Below are positions 8,721-17,550 of a stretch of DNA of 64,000 nt, one piece after another (the stretch's first letter is position 1; the number at the start of each line of letters is the position of its first letter). A program made the translations under genes and the position numbers. The stretch spans positions 1 to 64,000 of the forward strand of contig NZ_JAQSLK010000003.1 in the NCBI RefSeq assembly GCF_028649595.1, read 5' to 3'. The DNA is from Campylobacter magnus (GTDB taxonomy: Bacteria; Campylobacterota; Campylobacteria; Campylobacterales; Campylobacteraceae). Below the pieces are notes generated by a model. The model was not told the DNA's origin. It made no database searches and saw only the letters and a program-made list of their open reading frames with translations.

Positions 8721-8816
8721 GAGTGCTAATTATAAGTTTTTTTGTTCTTTTAAAAGTAAGATTAAAAGCGAAATATAGTAATTTTTACTTAAATATTTTT
8801 AAAAATAAGCAATATT

Positions 8817-8854
8817 TGGTTTTTGGACTTTCTATTATAAAACTCCAAAAACCA
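8817..8854. terminator. inverted repeat between convergent genes
   Basis: TGGTTTTTGGA (8817-8827) pairs perfectly with TCCAAAAACCA (8844-8854) across a 16-base loop. It starts five bases past the stop of the leftward gene. There is no clean U-run on either side, so termination is only probable. Confidence 0.4.
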
Positions 8855-8859
8855 GCCTT

Positions 8860-10062
8860 TTAGCAAGGCATTTCAATCATTTCCCACGGCAAGCCATTTG
8901 CGTTTAGCTCGTCCATAAATGGCTTTGCTTCAAACTCTTCCATGTTAAATACACCCTTGCCTGCCCAAATGCCCTTTGCTACTAGCTTTGCGCCTATCAT
9001 CGCAGGCACGCCAGTAGTGTAGCTTACAGCCTGCGCGCCAGTTTCAGCATAGCAGTCTTCGTGCTGGCAGACATTGTAGATATAGACTTTGCGAGGTTTG
9101 CCGCCCTTGGTGCCACTTATCACGCAGCCTATGTTTGTGCGGCCCTTAGTCCTTGCGCCAAGCGTGGCAGGATCAGGTAGTAAGGTCTTTAAAAACTGAA
9201 TAGGCACGATTTTTACGCCATTATGCTCGACTTCGTCAATGCGAAGCATACCGACATTTTCTAGGCATTTCATATGGCGCAAATAACTCTCGCCAAAGGT
9301 CATAAAAAAGCGAATTCTTTTTAAGCTTGGGATATTTTTAACAAGGCTCTCTAACTCTTCGTGATACATCAAATAGCTCTCACGCTCACCGACCTTTGGA
9401 TAATCCCAGCTAAAATGCTCGCTTAGAGGCTCAGTTTCTATCCACTTGCCATTTTCGTAGTAGCGGCCTTTTGCGCTTACTTCACGCAGGTTTATTTCAG
9501 GATTGAAGTTTGTAGCAAAAGGATATCCGTGATCGCCTGCGTTACAATCTAATATATCAATCTCAGTTATCTCATCAAAAAGATTTTGCTTAGCATACGC
9601 ACAAAACACATTTGTAACACCTGGATCAAAGCCAGAGCCAAGCAAAGCCATGAGACCAGCGTCCTTAAACTTATCATGTCTTGCCCACTGCTCTTTATAC
9701 TCAAAGTGCGCAGTATCAGGATGCTCGTAGTTTGCGGTGTCAATGTAAGGAATTCCAGCCTTTAAGCAAGCATCCATCAAAGTAAGGTCTTGATAAGGCA
9801 AAGCTAGATTTAGCAGTAAATCAGCTTTTATTTCTTTAATAAGGCTTGCGACTGCGGCTGTATCATCAGCATTAACCTCGGCTGTGGCTATATCCACGCC
9901 CACTCGCTCTTTTATGAAAGCGGCTATTTCATCGCATTTGCTCTTTGTTCTGCTTGCTAGCGTGATTTTAGAAAAAGCCTCGCCCTTTGCCATAGTCATT
10001 GCTGATTTTACCGTAGCTACGCGCGAGACGCCACCTGCGCCGATTATTAGTAAGTGTTTCAT
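8860..10062 (-). CDS. carboxynorspermidine synthase (CANSDH), saccharopine dehydrogenase family
   Basis: This 400-residue protein begins with a Rossmann motif (IIGAGGVSRVA) and matches the LYS1-like carboxy(nor)spermidine dehydrogenase that condenses a diamine with aspartate semialdehyde using NADPH. In Campylobacter this route replaces AdoMet-based spermidine synthesis. Supporting segments are LLNLALPYQDLTLMDACLKA, GSGFDPGVTNVFCAYA and CDAGDHGYP-like NAGDHGYPFATN. The decarboxylase partner (NspC) is not in this window. The gene is monocistronic, ending at the hairpin at 8817-8854. Confidence 0.85.
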   Translation of the reverse strand: MKHLLIIGAGGVSRVATVKSAMTMAKGEAFSKITLASRTKSKCDEIAAFIKERVGVDIATAEVNADDTAAVASLIKEIKADLLLNLALPYQDLTLMDACLKAGIPYIDTANYEHPDTAHFEYKEQWARHDKFKDAGLMALLGSGFDPGVTNVFCAYAKQNLFDEITEIDILDCNAGDHGYPFATNFNPEINLREVSAKGRYYENGKWIETEPLSEHFSWDYPKVGERESYLMYHEELESLVKNIPSLKRIRFFMTFGESYLRHMKCLENVGMLRIDEVEHNGVKIVPIQFLKTLLPDPATLGARTKGRTNIGCVISGTKGGKPRKVYIYNVCQHEDCYAETGAQAVSYTTGVPAMIGAKLVAKGIWAGKGVFNMEEFEAKPFMDELNANGLPWEMIEMPC

Positions 10063-10124
10063 TTTTGCCCTTTTACGAAATTTTGCGGAATTCTAGTTTA
10101 AACGCACTTAATAAGCAATAAAAT

Positions 10125-10772
10125 CTAGTATTTTTTCAAGATTTCATTTAGCCAGTTAGCGACTGCTGGTGCTAGCTTTGCGTGGTCTTCTTGGCTTAAA
10201 TGAACGCCGTCTTTTTCCTTAGCTTTGCCTATGATTTTTATAGCGTCTATAAAAAATGCGTTATTTTCATTTGCGATTTTTCTTAGCTCATCGTTAAAGG
10301 CCAAAGAGTATGATTTTAGCACCTCTGCACCCTTTTCATCGCCAAAATCTAGCAAAGGCGGAGCGATGATAAGTAGGCTTTTTATGCCTTGTTTTTTAGC
10401 ATAAGTGATAAAATTGCTAAAAGCCTCTGCTGCCATATCTGGCTTTGCGCCGATTAAAAGGTCATTTGTGCCTAGCATAACGACTAAAATATCGGCTCTC
10501 TCAGCCCTTAAAGTCTCTTTTAGAGCCTTAAAGCCGTTAAAATGCTCGCTAGGAAAATCAAGCCCTATCGTGCGACCTGGCAGCGCATTTACCCTAATAT
10601 CAGCTTTTTTATTTAGAGCTTTTGAAGCAATAGCCCAATATAGCTTGTTCTCATCGTGCGCGCCACCTTGATTATCAGTAGTGCCAAAGGTGTTTGAATC
10701 GCCAAAAATAAGCACTTTTGGCTCGGCACAAAGCGCACAAAGCCCAAGGCAAAGTAGTAGTAGTTTTTTCAT
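10125..10772 (-). CDS. secreted SGNH/GDSL hydrolase
   Basis: This 215-residue protein has a signal peptide (KKLLLLCLGLCALCA). It carries the SGNH blocks: FGDSNTFG (nucleophile Ser in block I), VMLGTNDLL (block III) and DGVHLS (catalytic Asp/His, block V). It resembles lysophospholipase L1/arylesterase-type esterases acting in the periplasm. Its start overlaps the ung stop by four bases (ATGA), so the two form an operon. The substrate is unknown. Confidence 0.85.
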   Translation of the reverse strand: MKKLLLLCLGLCALCAEPKVLIFGDSNTFGTTDNQGGAHDENKLYWAIASKALNKKADIRVNALPGRTIGLDFPSEHFNGFKALKETLRAERADILVVMLGTNDLLIGAKPDMAAEAFSNFITYAKKQGIKSLLIIAPPLLDFGDEKGAEVLKSYSLAFNDELRKIANENNAFFIDAIKIIGKAKEKDGVHLSQEDHAKLAPAVANWLNEILKKY

Positions 10773-11470
10773 AACTCTCCTTTTAAATCCCAGTTTATAG
10801 GGGAAATTCCGTGATTTTGTAAGTAGGCATTACACTTTGAAAAAGGCCTTGAGCCAAAAAATGCGCCTCTTGCTAGTGGGCTAGGGTGAGCAGCGCAAAG
10901 CACTAAATGCTTAGAGCTATCAATCAAACTTGCTTTGCTTTTAGCAAAATTCCCCCAAAGCATGAAAACTAGGTGTTCTTTTTGCTGGCTTAGAGTGCTT
11001 ATCACAGCGTCTGTAAAGACCTGCCAGCCAAAAGTGCTATGAGAATTGCTAGCCCCAGCATTTACGCTCAAAGTGGCATTTAGCAGCAGCACTCCTTGCC
11101 TTGCCCAAGGTGATAAATCGCCGCAAAAGCCGCTAGTTTCAATGTTTACGTCGCTACTAAGCTCTTTAAAGATATTTTTAAGACTTGGTGGGATTTTCAC
11201 GCCCTTTGGCACAGAAAAGCTTAGCCCCATCGCCTCGCCTTCGTTAATATACGGATCTTGCCCTAAAATCACGCATTTTACAGCGTTAAATGGCGTTAGA
11301 TTAAAAGCATTAAAGATTAGATTGCTTGGTGGATAGACTTTGTGCGTGGCTTTTGCTTGTAGTAATTTTGCTTTTAGCTCGCTAAAATAAGGGCTTAAAA
11401 ACTCAGCCTTTAAAGCCTCTTTCCAGCTTGGCTCGATTTTGATATTTTCAAGTGTTATAGAGATATTCAT
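10769..11470 (-). CDS. ung: uracil-DNA glycosylase
   Basis: This 233-residue protein excises uracil from DNA. It has the family-1 motifs GQDPYINEGEAMGLSFSVP (catalytic Asp in GQDPY) and HPSPLARGAFFG (HPSPLS motif). Length and order are standard. It is transcribed with the downstream SGNH hydrolase. Palindromes occupy the gap to rplT. Confidence 0.95.
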   Translation of the reverse strand: MNISITLENIKIEPSWKEALKAEFLSPYFSELKAKLLQAKATHKVYPPSNLIFNAFNLTPFNAVKCVILGQDPYINEGEAMGLSFSVPKGVKIPPSLKNIFKELSSDVNIETSGFCGDLSPWARQGVLLLNATLSVNAGASNSHSTFGWQVFTDAVISTLSQQKEHLVFMLWGNFAKSKASLIDSSKHLVLCAAHPSPLARGAFFGSRPFSKCNAYLQNHGISPINWDLKGEL

Positions 11471-11524
11471 AAATAAAAGGGCGGAATTCTAGAATTACTT
11501 AGGGAATTCTAGAATTCCTTGTGA

Positions 11525-11878
11525 TTATAGAGCTTTTTTTGCTAGCTCTACGACTTTAGCAAATGCGGCTGCATCGCTCATAGCTAGGTTTGCAAGCACT
11601 TTGCGGTCTAGCTCGATATTTGCTTTTTTAAGCCCGTTCATAAAACGAGAGTAGCTAATATCATTTAGGCGGCATCCAGCATTGATACGGATGATCCAAA
11701 GACGGCGGAAATCACGCTTTTTAGCCTTTCTGTCACGGAAGGCATAGACTAATGAGCGCTCTAATTGCTCTTTTGCTTTTCTAAAATGTTTGTGGCGTGC
11801 GCTGAAAAATCCACGCGCTAATTTTAAGACTTTTTTGTGTCTTCTACGGCGAACTACGCCTGTTTTAACTCTTGCCAT
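11525..11878 (-). CDS. rplT: 50S ribosomal protein L20
   Basis: This 117-residue basic protein starts [19 protein letters not shown], the L20 signature, and is full length. AAAGGATAATAAA precedes the ATG. rpmI lies 108 bases upstream on the same strand, the conserved order. infC, the usual third member, is not present upstream here. Confidence 0.97.
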   Translation of the reverse strand: MARVKTGVVRRRRHKKVLKLARGFFSARHKHFRKAKEQLERSLVYAFRDRKAKKRDFRRLWIIRINAGCRLNDISYSRFMNGLKKANIELDRKVLANLAMSDAAAFAKVVELAKKAL

Positions 11879-11986
11879 TTTATTATCCTTTTATGTGTGG
11901 CGCCCTTTAAAAGGGACTTTGCCGAAGCGGCGGTTAAATTAAATCTAGAATTCTAGAATTTAGAATTCTAAAAAACCTCTTTTAGA

Positions 11987-12178
11987 TTATTTGCAAAGCA
12001 TTTTGCGAACGCTAGCTTCGTTTGTGCTATCTACATATTGAGAGCTGCGAAGATTGCGTTTTCTTTGCGGTGATTTTTTAGTCAAAATGTGAGAGCGAAA
12101 CGCTGAACCGCGTTTGATCTTATTTTTGCCTAATTTAAAGCGTTTTGAAGCGCTTTTTACCGTTTTCATTTTTGGCAT
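11987..12178 (-). CDS. rpmI: 50S ribosomal protein L35
   Basis: This 63-residue protein ([20 protein letters not shown]) is L35, full length, with AAAGGA upstream. It is followed by rplT after a gap containing palindromes. Upstream lies structured element D instead of infC. Confidence 0.96.
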   Translation of the reverse strand: MPKMKTVKSASKRFKLGKNKIKRGSAFRSHILTKKSPQRKRNLRSSQYVDSTNEASVRKMLCK

Positions 12179-12272
12179 TTGCGTATCCTTTCTTGCTAAA
12201 ATAAAACTCGCAATTATAGCTAATTTTGCTTAAATTCTGCTTTTTGTATAGTTAAAAATAGCGAATTTTAGT

Positions 12273-12375
12273 GTGGGCTTAGTGTGCCAAAAGCTGGCTG
12301 TGTGCGGCGCAAGATAGAACAAATAGTTCATCGCAGCGCTAGCACATAGCTAGATTTTGGTGCAATAAGTCCGCA
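12273..12375 (+). ncRNA. structured repeat element D
   Basis: This roughly 100-base element folds into a long imperfect hairpin. GGGCTT pairs with AAGTCC, then joint motif TAGTGTGCCAAAAG opposes GATTTTGGTGCAATA, then CTGGCTGTGTGC pairs with GCACATAGCTAG, with an apical AGAACAAATAGTTCA hairpin. On the plus strand the imperfect pairs are G-U; on the minus strand they become A-C mismatches, so I assign plus. It shares its joint and apical motifs with elements A-C and F. It has no outer collar. It lies between rpmI and mnmG, opposite to both. No transcript is known to me. Confidence 0.55.
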
Positions 12376-12386
12376 ATAACAATTTG

Positions 12387-14258
12387 CTAATTTTTGCCAC
12401 GCTCTACCATTTTTATCGCAATTTGTAGCACTTCTATTGCTGCTGGGGTTATGCCACTGATTTGCAAGGCTGAGCCAAGCGTGGCTGGGCGGTGAGCTTT
12501 TAGCTTTGCTCGTACTTCATTGCTTAGACTTGGCACAGCATCGTAGTCTAGCATACTTGGTATTTTGCTATCATACAAAGCACGCATTTTTGCTACTTCA
12601 TCTTGTTCTTGTAAAATGTAGTTATGGTATTTTGCCTGTGTTAAAATCTCATCAATGCTCTGCTGATTTAAAGGCGCAAAAAACTCATGTAAAGTCCTTA
12701 ATTTCTCAGCGTTAAAGCTTTTTCTAGCCACGATTTTTTGTAGGCTTGCGTTTGCGTTTATTTTTTCTTCGCCAAGGTTTTTTAGCATAGCAAGTGTGGC
12801 TTTATTTGGCGTTACAATAGTGCTTGTAAGTATCTGCATGCCACGCTCTAGCTCATTTTTTAGAGTTCTTACACGCTGTATTTGCCCCTCGTCAATTAGC
12901 CCAAAATTATACCCATACTCACTAAGGCGCAAATGCGCATTGCTCTCACGCAAGAGCAGGCGAAACTCAGCCCTACTTGTAAACATTCTATAAGGCTCGT
13001 TTGTGCCCTTTGTAACTAGATCATCAATCAGCACACCTATATATGCCTCGTCCCTGCGCAAAACAAAAGGCCCATCTCCACGAAGTGCTAAAACTGCGTT
13101 AATGCCTGCCATTAGCCCTTGTGCGGCTGCCTCTTCGTAGCCTGTGGTGCCATTTATCTGCCCTGATAGATAAAGCCCCTTTATAGCCCTAGTCTCCAAG
13201 CTATGAAATAGCTGCGTAGGCTGGGCAAAGTCATACTCCACAGCATATCCTGGGCGAGTGATTTTAGCATTTTCTAGCCCTTTAATCGATCGTAGCATAG
13301 CGACTTGGACATCATAAGGTAGGCTGGTTGAGAGTCCATTTAGATAGTACTCGCTAGCATCTTTTGTCTGTGGCTCTATAAAAACATGGTGGCGAGAACG
13401 CTCAGAAAACTCATAAATCTTTGTCTCTATGCTAGGGCAGTAGCGTGGCCCAGTGCTAGAAATCTGCCCTGTAAACATCGGTGCTCTATGAAAGTTTGAG
13501 CGGATTATCTCATGTGTTTGCTCGTTTGTGTATGCCACGTAGCAAGGCAGCTGCTTTGGCACAAAGCTCTCACGCTTGGTGCGAAAGCTAAATGGACTTG
13601 GTCTCTCATCGCCATTTTGGCACTCTAAAACGCTAAAATCAATGCTCCGCCCTAAAACCCGTGGGCAAGTGCCAGTTTTTAGCCTGCCTAGCTCGATGCC
13701 TAGCCCCCTTAGGCTTGCGCTTAACTCCCCGCTAGCTAGCTCGCCCACTCGCCCTGCGTTTTGCGTGTTTTGCCCTACATGGATCACGCCTTTTAAAAAA
13801 GTTCCTGTGGTAATTATGAGTTTTTTACAGCTATATTCGTTGCCTATGCGTGTTCTAATGCCCTTTATTTCGCCTTTGCTAGTTAAAATTTCAGTGGCAA
13901 TTTCTTGGCTTATATCTAGATTTTGCGTGTTTAGCAGCAGATTTCGCATGTATATGCGGTATGCGTCCATGTCTATTTGAGCTCTTGAGCCACGCACAGC
14001 AGCGCCTTTGCTCTCGTTTAATATGCGAAATTGCAGCCCTGAGCTATCTGTGGCTAAGCCCATCACGCCACCAAGAGCGTCAAGTTCTTTTACCAAATGC
14101 CCTTTAGCAAGGCCGCCTATTGCTGGGTTACAGCTAGCAGCACCGATTTGCTCGCATAAAGTGGTGATAAGTAGCGTTTGTGCGCCCATTTTTGCGCTTG
14201 CGTGAGCGGCTTCAATGCCAGCGTGGCCGCCGCCGATGATAATTACATCATAATTCAT
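12387..14258 (-). CDS. mnmG: tRNA uridine 5-carboxymethylaminomethyl modification enzyme MnmG
   Basis: This 623-residue FAD protein acts with MnmE to modify U34 of certain tRNAs. The FAD motif [11 protein letters not shown] is at residues 8-18, and the family segments [23 protein letters not shown] and [21 protein letters not shown] (here shortened in quotation) are intact. Length is normal. The gene is flanked on both sides by structured elements, D after its stop and A before its start, which is unusual. It appears to be transcribed separately from the small CDS at 14503-14670, although they share a strand. Confidence 0.96.
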   Translation of the reverse strand: MNYDVIIIGGGHAGIEAAHASAKMGAQTLLITTLCEQIGAASCNPAIGGLAKGHLVKELDALGGVMGLATDSSGLQFRILNESKGAAVRGSRAQIDMDAYRIYMRNLLLNTQNLDISQEIATEILTSKGEIKGIRTRIGNEYSCKKLIITTGTFLKGVIHVGQNTQNAGRVGELASGELSASLRGLGIELGRLKTGTCPRVLGRSIDFSVLECQNGDERPSPFSFRTKRESFVPKQLPCYVAYTNEQTHEIIRSNFHRAPMFTGQISSTGPRYCPSIETKIYEFSERSRHHVFIEPQTKDASEYYLNGLSTSLPYDVQVAMLRSIKGLENAKITRPGYAVEYDFAQPTQLFHSLETRAIKGLYLSGQINGTTGYEEAAAQGLMAGINAVLALRGDGPFVLRRDEAYIGVLIDDLVTKGTNEPYRMFTSRAEFRLLLRESNAHLRLSEYGYNFGLIDEGQIQRVRTLKNELERGMQILTSTIVTPNKATLAMLKNLGEEKINANASLQKIVARKSFNAEKLRTLHEFFAPLNQQSIDEILTQAKYHNYILQEQDEVAKMRALYDSKIPSMLDYDAVPSLSNEVRAKLKAHRPATLGSALQISGITPAAIEVLQIAIKMVERGKN

Positions 14259-14273
14259 AAATTACCTTTATAA

Positions 14274-14400
14274 TAAGGCTTCGTCTCGCACACCATCTGC
14301 GACGAAACTTTAAAAAAACTTCGCTTGACGCACGACAAGTGCGCCTGCGCTCGTTTTTTCTCAGTTTCGCCACATCTGGCGCACGATACTAGAAGCCTTA
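14274..14400 (-). ncRNA. structured repeat element A
   Basis: The arms TAAGGCTTC (14274-14282) and GAAGCCTTA (14392-14400) pair perfectly. Inside are the collar motifs CGTCTCGCA and GCACGATACTAG, then joint TCTGCGACGAAACT opposite AGTTTCGCCACATCT, then an AAAAAAAC/GTTTTTT helix and a GCAC/GTGC tip. The collar is the same as in B and C with different outer arms; the apical hairpin of B-D is absent. Strand is inferred from the family. It sits upstream of mnmG on the mnmG strand. Confidence 0.55.
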
Positions 14401-14402
14401 AA

Positions 14403-14490
14403 TTATCTATTTTTTTTGGAATTCCGTAAGAATTCCGTAAGAATTTTAGAATTCCGTAAAAATTCCGTAAGAATTCTAGAATTCTATCTC
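14403..14490. repeat. GAATTCCGTAA direct repeats and palindrome
   Basis: Four short direct copies of AGAATTCCGTAA-like sequence end in a GAATTCTAGAATTC palindrome. No gene is visible between element A and the small CDS. Confidence 0.65.
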
Positions 14491-14502
14491 GTGCGTTTTC
14501 AT

Positions 14503-14670
14503 TTAAGCCTTGGCTATGCGTTTTTTTATCATTTTTCTGGCTTCTTTAATGCTGTAATGCTTGAGCTTGCCAGCCTTGCTTAGCTCATAGACTTCTTTTA
14601 GTCTTTTCGCGTCATCATCGCTAAGATAATTTTTTACAACTATATCGCTATTTGCGACAATTTTGTCCAT
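14503..14670 (-). CDS. small basic hypothetical protein (55 aa)
   Basis: The frame encodes 55 residues beginning MDKIVANSDIVVKNYLSDDD and ending with a Lys/Arg-rich helix (RKMIKKRIAKA). It has a plausible ribosome binding site (AAGGGCAAAAA) and a TATAAT at 14703-14708 on the same strand. A predicted amphipathic helical C terminus could fit an antitoxin-like or nucleic-acid-binding protein, but I recognise no family. No toxin partner adjoins it. Confidence 0.6.
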   Translation of the reverse strand: MDKIVANSDIVVKNYLSDDDAKRLKEVYELSKAGKLKHYSIKEARKMIKKRIAKA

Positions 14671-14702
14671 TTTTTGCCCTTAAAAATTATAGATTTTTCG
14701 CA

Positions 14703-14708
14703 ATTATA
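14703..14708 (-). promoter_or_regulatory. -10 box of the small CDS
   Basis: Read on the minus strand, GTTATAATTGCG carries TATAAT about 33 bases before the ATG at 14670. It is back to back with the ribE promoter. Confidence 0.5.
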
Positions 14709-14721
14709 ACAAAAATTTTAC

Positions 14722-14727
14722 TATAAT
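14722..14727 (+). promoter_or_regulatory. -10 box directly before ribE
   Basis: TATAAT ends six bases before the ribE ATG at 14734. A transcript starting at the usual distance would begin at or next to the A of the start codon, so the message would be leaderless. There is no Shine-Dalgarno sequence. Confidence 0.55.
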
Positions 14728-14733
14728 TGCGCT

Positions 14734-15363
14734 ATGTTTAATGGTTTAATAAAAGATTTTGGAAAAATTATCTCAAATGATGGTAAAACGCTAAATATTG
14801 CTTCTAAGCTAGAGGTGAGCATGGGGGCTTCTGTGGCGGTAAATGGTGCTTGTCTAAGCGTGGTAAAGTATGATAGCAAGGGTTTTTGCGTGGAGCTTAG
14901 TAGCGAGAGTGCTAGCCACCTTGCGCTTGAAAATCTATGTAGTGGCGCCTTAGTTCATCTTGAGCCTGCCTTGCGATATGGTGCTAGCATTGATGGGCAT
15001 CTTATTCAAGGACATATTGACGCTATTGGCAAGCTTATAAGCACGCAGGTTCGCCCTAGCGGTAGTGATTTTTTTGTGCGGCTGCCTGAGCATATTTTGT
15101 CTTTTGTAGCGCACAAAGGCAGCATTGCTATTGAGGGTGTGAGCCTTACGATTAGCGAGATTAAAGGTGATATTATCCGCCTTAGCATTATCCCTATTAC
15201 GCTAAAAGACACGCTTTTTGGCGAGTTTAAGCAGGGTCGCAGACTTCACATTGAAACTGACCTACTAGCTCGCTATGCAGCCAGAGTTTTGGAATTTCAA
15301 ACTAGAATTCCAAAGCACGAGCTTAGCTGGGACGAGTGCGAGCTGTATTCTAGGCTGTTTTGA
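14734..15363 (+). CDS. ribE: riboflavin synthase, alpha subunit
   Basis: This 209-residue protein dismutates two lumazines to riboflavin. It shows the two lumazine-binding repeats: MFNGLIKDFGKI...VAVNGACLSVV and ...HLIQGHIDAIGKL...ISIEGVSLTI-like IAIEGVSLTISEI. The N-terminal MF(N/T)G is diagnostic. The start has no ribosome binding site; see the TATAAT at 14722. Its stop overlaps the pgeF start by four bases. Confidence 0.93.
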   Translation: MFNGLIKDFGKIISNDGKTLNIASKLEVSMGASVAVNGACLSVVKYDSKGFCVELSSESASHLALENLCSGALVHLEPALRYGASIDGHLIQGHIDAIGKLISTQVRPSGSDFFVRLPEHILSFVAHKGSIAIEGVSLTISEIKGDIIRLSIIPITLKDTLFGEFKQGRRLHIETDLLARYAARVLEFQTRIPKHELSWDECELYSRLF

Positions 15364-16031
15364 TGATAAATTTTGGTTTTAGCTCTCGCTTTGGCGGGGT
15401 TTCAAAAGCACCATTTGATACCTTAAATCTTGGCTTTCACACTGGCGACGAAGCAGCAGCAGTGGCAAAAAATAGAGAGCTTTTAAAGCGTGAAATAAAG
15501 GCTGGTAGCCTAGTTTTTATGGAGCAGATTCACAGCGACTATGTGCTTGAAGTAACAAGCGAGAATTTAAGTAATTTTGCTAAAACTGCGCCAAAGTGCG
15601 ATGCTCTTTTTACCAGGCTTTTAAATGTGGGGCTATGCGTGATGGTGGCTGATTGTGCGCCGATTGTCGCTTGTGATGAAAAGCAGGGCATAATCGCTGC
15701 AATTCACGCTGGCAGGGCAGGGGTGTGTGCTAAAATACTTTCAAAGTGCGTGTTAGAAATGAAAAGCGAGCCAAAAGACCTTAAAATCATCATCGGCGCA
15801 CATATAAAAGGCTCTTGCTATGAAATAGGCGATATGAACTTGGGCGAGTTTAACGCTTATAAAAATGGCGGATTTTTTGACATCACAGCAGCGCTAAGGG
15901 CTGAAATAAACGCGCTTGGCGCAACAAACTATGAAATTAGCGAAATTTGTTCGCATTGTGATAAAAACTACTTTTCATATCGCAGAGATGGCAAAACCGG
16001 TCGCTTTGTCGGCTGGATAATAAAAAGATAA
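15360..16031 (+). CDS. pgeF: peptidoglycan editing factor PgeF (laccase-domain)
   Basis: This 223-residue YfiH/DUF152 protein belongs to the polyphenol-oxidase-like family now linked to removal of misincorporated serine from peptidoglycan stems and to purine nucleoside cleavage. Motifs are FGGVSKAPFDTLNLG, MVADCAPIV, AAIHAGRAGV and the zinc-ligand C-terminal CSHCDKNYFSYRRDGKTGR. It is translationally coupled to ribE. Confidence 0.88.
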   Translation: MMINFGFSSRFGGVSKAPFDTLNLGFHTGDEAAAVAKNRELLKREIKAGSLVFMEQIHSDYVLEVTSENLSNFAKTAPKCDALFTRLLNVGLCVMVADCAPIVACDEKQGIIAAIHAGRAGVCAKILSKCVLEMKSEPKDLKIIIGAHIKGSCYEIGDMNLGEFNAYKNGGFFDITAALRAEINALGATNYEISEICSHCDKNYFSYRRDGKTGRFVGWIIKR

Positions 16032-16043
16032 AAAAAGGCAAAA

Positions 16044-16238
16044 ATGGATCCAAAACTAGCGATGATCGCCGCAAATGGCGCAAAGTTTGGCAATGAAATG
16101 GCGCAAAACTCAGCTTTAATGAGCACGCTTTTAGAGAAAAAAAATCTAGGCTTTAAAAGTGATGATTTAAAGGCTATTAGTGAAGTTTTTTACGCCCTTG
16201 ATGAGGTGAAAAAAAACGCTCAAATGAGTGGAGACTAA
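16044..16238 (+). CDS. small hypothetical protein (64 aa)
   Basis: The 64-residue product (MDPKLAMIAANGAKFGNEMA...) follows pgeF by 12 bases with AAAAAAGGCAAAA upstream, so it probably belongs to the ribE-pgeF transcript. It is predicted helical with no cysteines, signal or membrane segment. I do not recognise a family. The frame is short, but the ribosome binding site and tight spacing support it. Confidence 0.6.
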   Translation: MDPKLAMIAANGAKFGNEMAQNSALMSTLLEKKNLGFKSDDLKAISEVFYALDEVKKNAQMSGD

Positions 16239-16737
16239 AATATTTATTCTAAAATTAAAAAGATTTGGCAGGGGCGGTGTTAATGGAGAATTCTCTTTTG
16301 GGAATTTTAGTTTTGGAATTCTAGTTTTTGGGAATTCTAGAATTCTCTGCGTCATTGCGAGGGAGCAATCTCGTTCAAAATTCCGTCTAAAATTCCGTCA
16401 TTGGGGGGCAAAGCGAGCGAAGCTAGGAATTCTAGATTTTATCTAAAATTCCCTACTATGTCATCCCCCAACTTGACTAGGGGATCTCTATACGGAATTT
16501 TAGCAATGACGGAATTTTAGACGGAATTTTAGAATTCTCTGTGATTAGATCCTAGGGTCAAGTCGGGGGATGACACAAGGCTTAGGGAATTTTAGTTTTT
16601 GGGAATTCTCTTTGGGAATTCTAGGCTAATATTTATAATCTTATAAAATATAAATTATAAAAAAATACCCCCTAACCCTGGGCCAGCGGATGCGAAGTAA
16701 AAAAACTCTATGCTAGAATTCCTAGGAATTCTAGATT
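16239..16737. repeat. 500-base mixed repeat block
   Basis: This stretch contains GGAATTCTAGAATTC palindromes (16310-16345, 16420-16440, 16605-16625, 16715-16735), a GTCATTGCGAGGGAGCAATC element (near 16352), GTCATCCCCCAACTTGACTAG...GATCTC (near 16460) and its inverse (near 16545-16575), and the C-rich motif ATACCCCCTAACCC (16667-16680). No convincing gene lies in it. Confidence 0.8.
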
Positions 16738-17496
16738 TTATAAATCAATCTCAAGCATGACAGGACAATGATCTGAGCCTGTAATATCAGCTAGAATATC
16801 TGCATTTTTGACCTTTGGGACAAGGTCGCTGCTAACAAAAAAGTAATCAATCCGCCAGCCCACATTTCGCTCTCTTGCGCCTGCGCGGTAGCTCCACCAC
16901 GAGTAGCGGTCTTTTTCATCGCCACGCACGAGCCTGAAAGTATCTACAAAGCCAGCAGCGATAACATCATCAATCCACGCACGCTCAATGGGCAAAAATC
17001 CACTCACATCCTCATTTTGCTTAGGGCGAGCAAGGTCGATTTCACGGTGGGCGGTATTTACATCACCGCAGAAAATCACGCTTTTACCAGCTTTTGCAAG
17101 AGCTTTAATATGCGCCAAAAACTTAGCGTAAAAATCCATTTTAAAAGCTAGCCTTTCATCGCCACTTTGCCCATTTGGAAAATAAATGTTAAAAAGATGA
17201 GTGTTGCCAAAAACATGCTCTATCACACGCCCTTCATCATCATCAAAAAAGCGAGCATTGAAAATCTCGCTTTTAAAGTTTGAAAGAGTTGCCACGCCTG
17301 AGTAGCCAGCACGCTTTGCGCTATTTACATAAAGCGTGTTATAGCCAAGCTGGCTAAAGTCTTTTGGCAGCTGCTCGGCTTTTGCCTTGACCTCTTGAAA
17401 GCCGATAAAATCAGGCTTTGCCTGCTTTATCCACTCTAATGCGCCCTTGCTTGCGCACGCCCTTGCTCCATTTACATTCCACGAAATTAACTTCAT
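16738..17496 (-). CDS. xth: exodeoxyribonuclease III
   Basis: This 252-residue AP endonuclease/3' exonuclease has the EEP fold: KLISWNVNGARA, FQEVKAKAEQ (metal-ligand Glu), FCGDVNTAHREIDLA, WWSYRAGARERNVGWRIDYF and SDHCPVMLEI (catalytic His). Length is standard. The gene has its own minus-strand promoter (TATAAT at 17529-17534). AAAGGTAAAAA precedes the ATG. Confidence 0.94.
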   Translation of the reverse strand: MKLISWNVNGARACASKGALEWIKQAKPDFIGFQEVKAKAEQLPKDFSQLGYNTLYVNSAKRAGYSGVATLSNFKSEIFNARFFDDDEGRVIEHVFGNTHLFNIYFPNGQSGDERLAFKMDFYAKFLAHIKALAKAGKSVIFCGDVNTAHREIDLARPKQNEDVSGFLPIERAWIDDVIAAGFVDTFRLVRGDEKDRYSWWSYRAGARERNVGWRIDYFFVSSDLVPKVKNADILADITGSDHCPVMLEIDL

Positions 17497-17528
17497 TTTT
17501 TACCTTTGATTTTTATAATTTTGCTACA

Positions 17529-17534
17529 ATTATA
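17529..17534 (-). promoter_or_regulatory. -10 box of xth
   Basis: On the minus strand GTTATAATTGTAGC has TATAAT about 33 bases before the xth ATG. It overlaps the region before the divergent TTG-start gene. Confidence 0.5.
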
Positions 17535-17550
17535 ACAAAAAGGCTGAAAT

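Noticed and set aside
12240-12386. Ribosomal-protein leader for L35/L20 autoregulation
   Set aside because: The structure is upstream of rpmI but its best-supported strand is opposite, and it is clearly related to five elements at unrelated genes.
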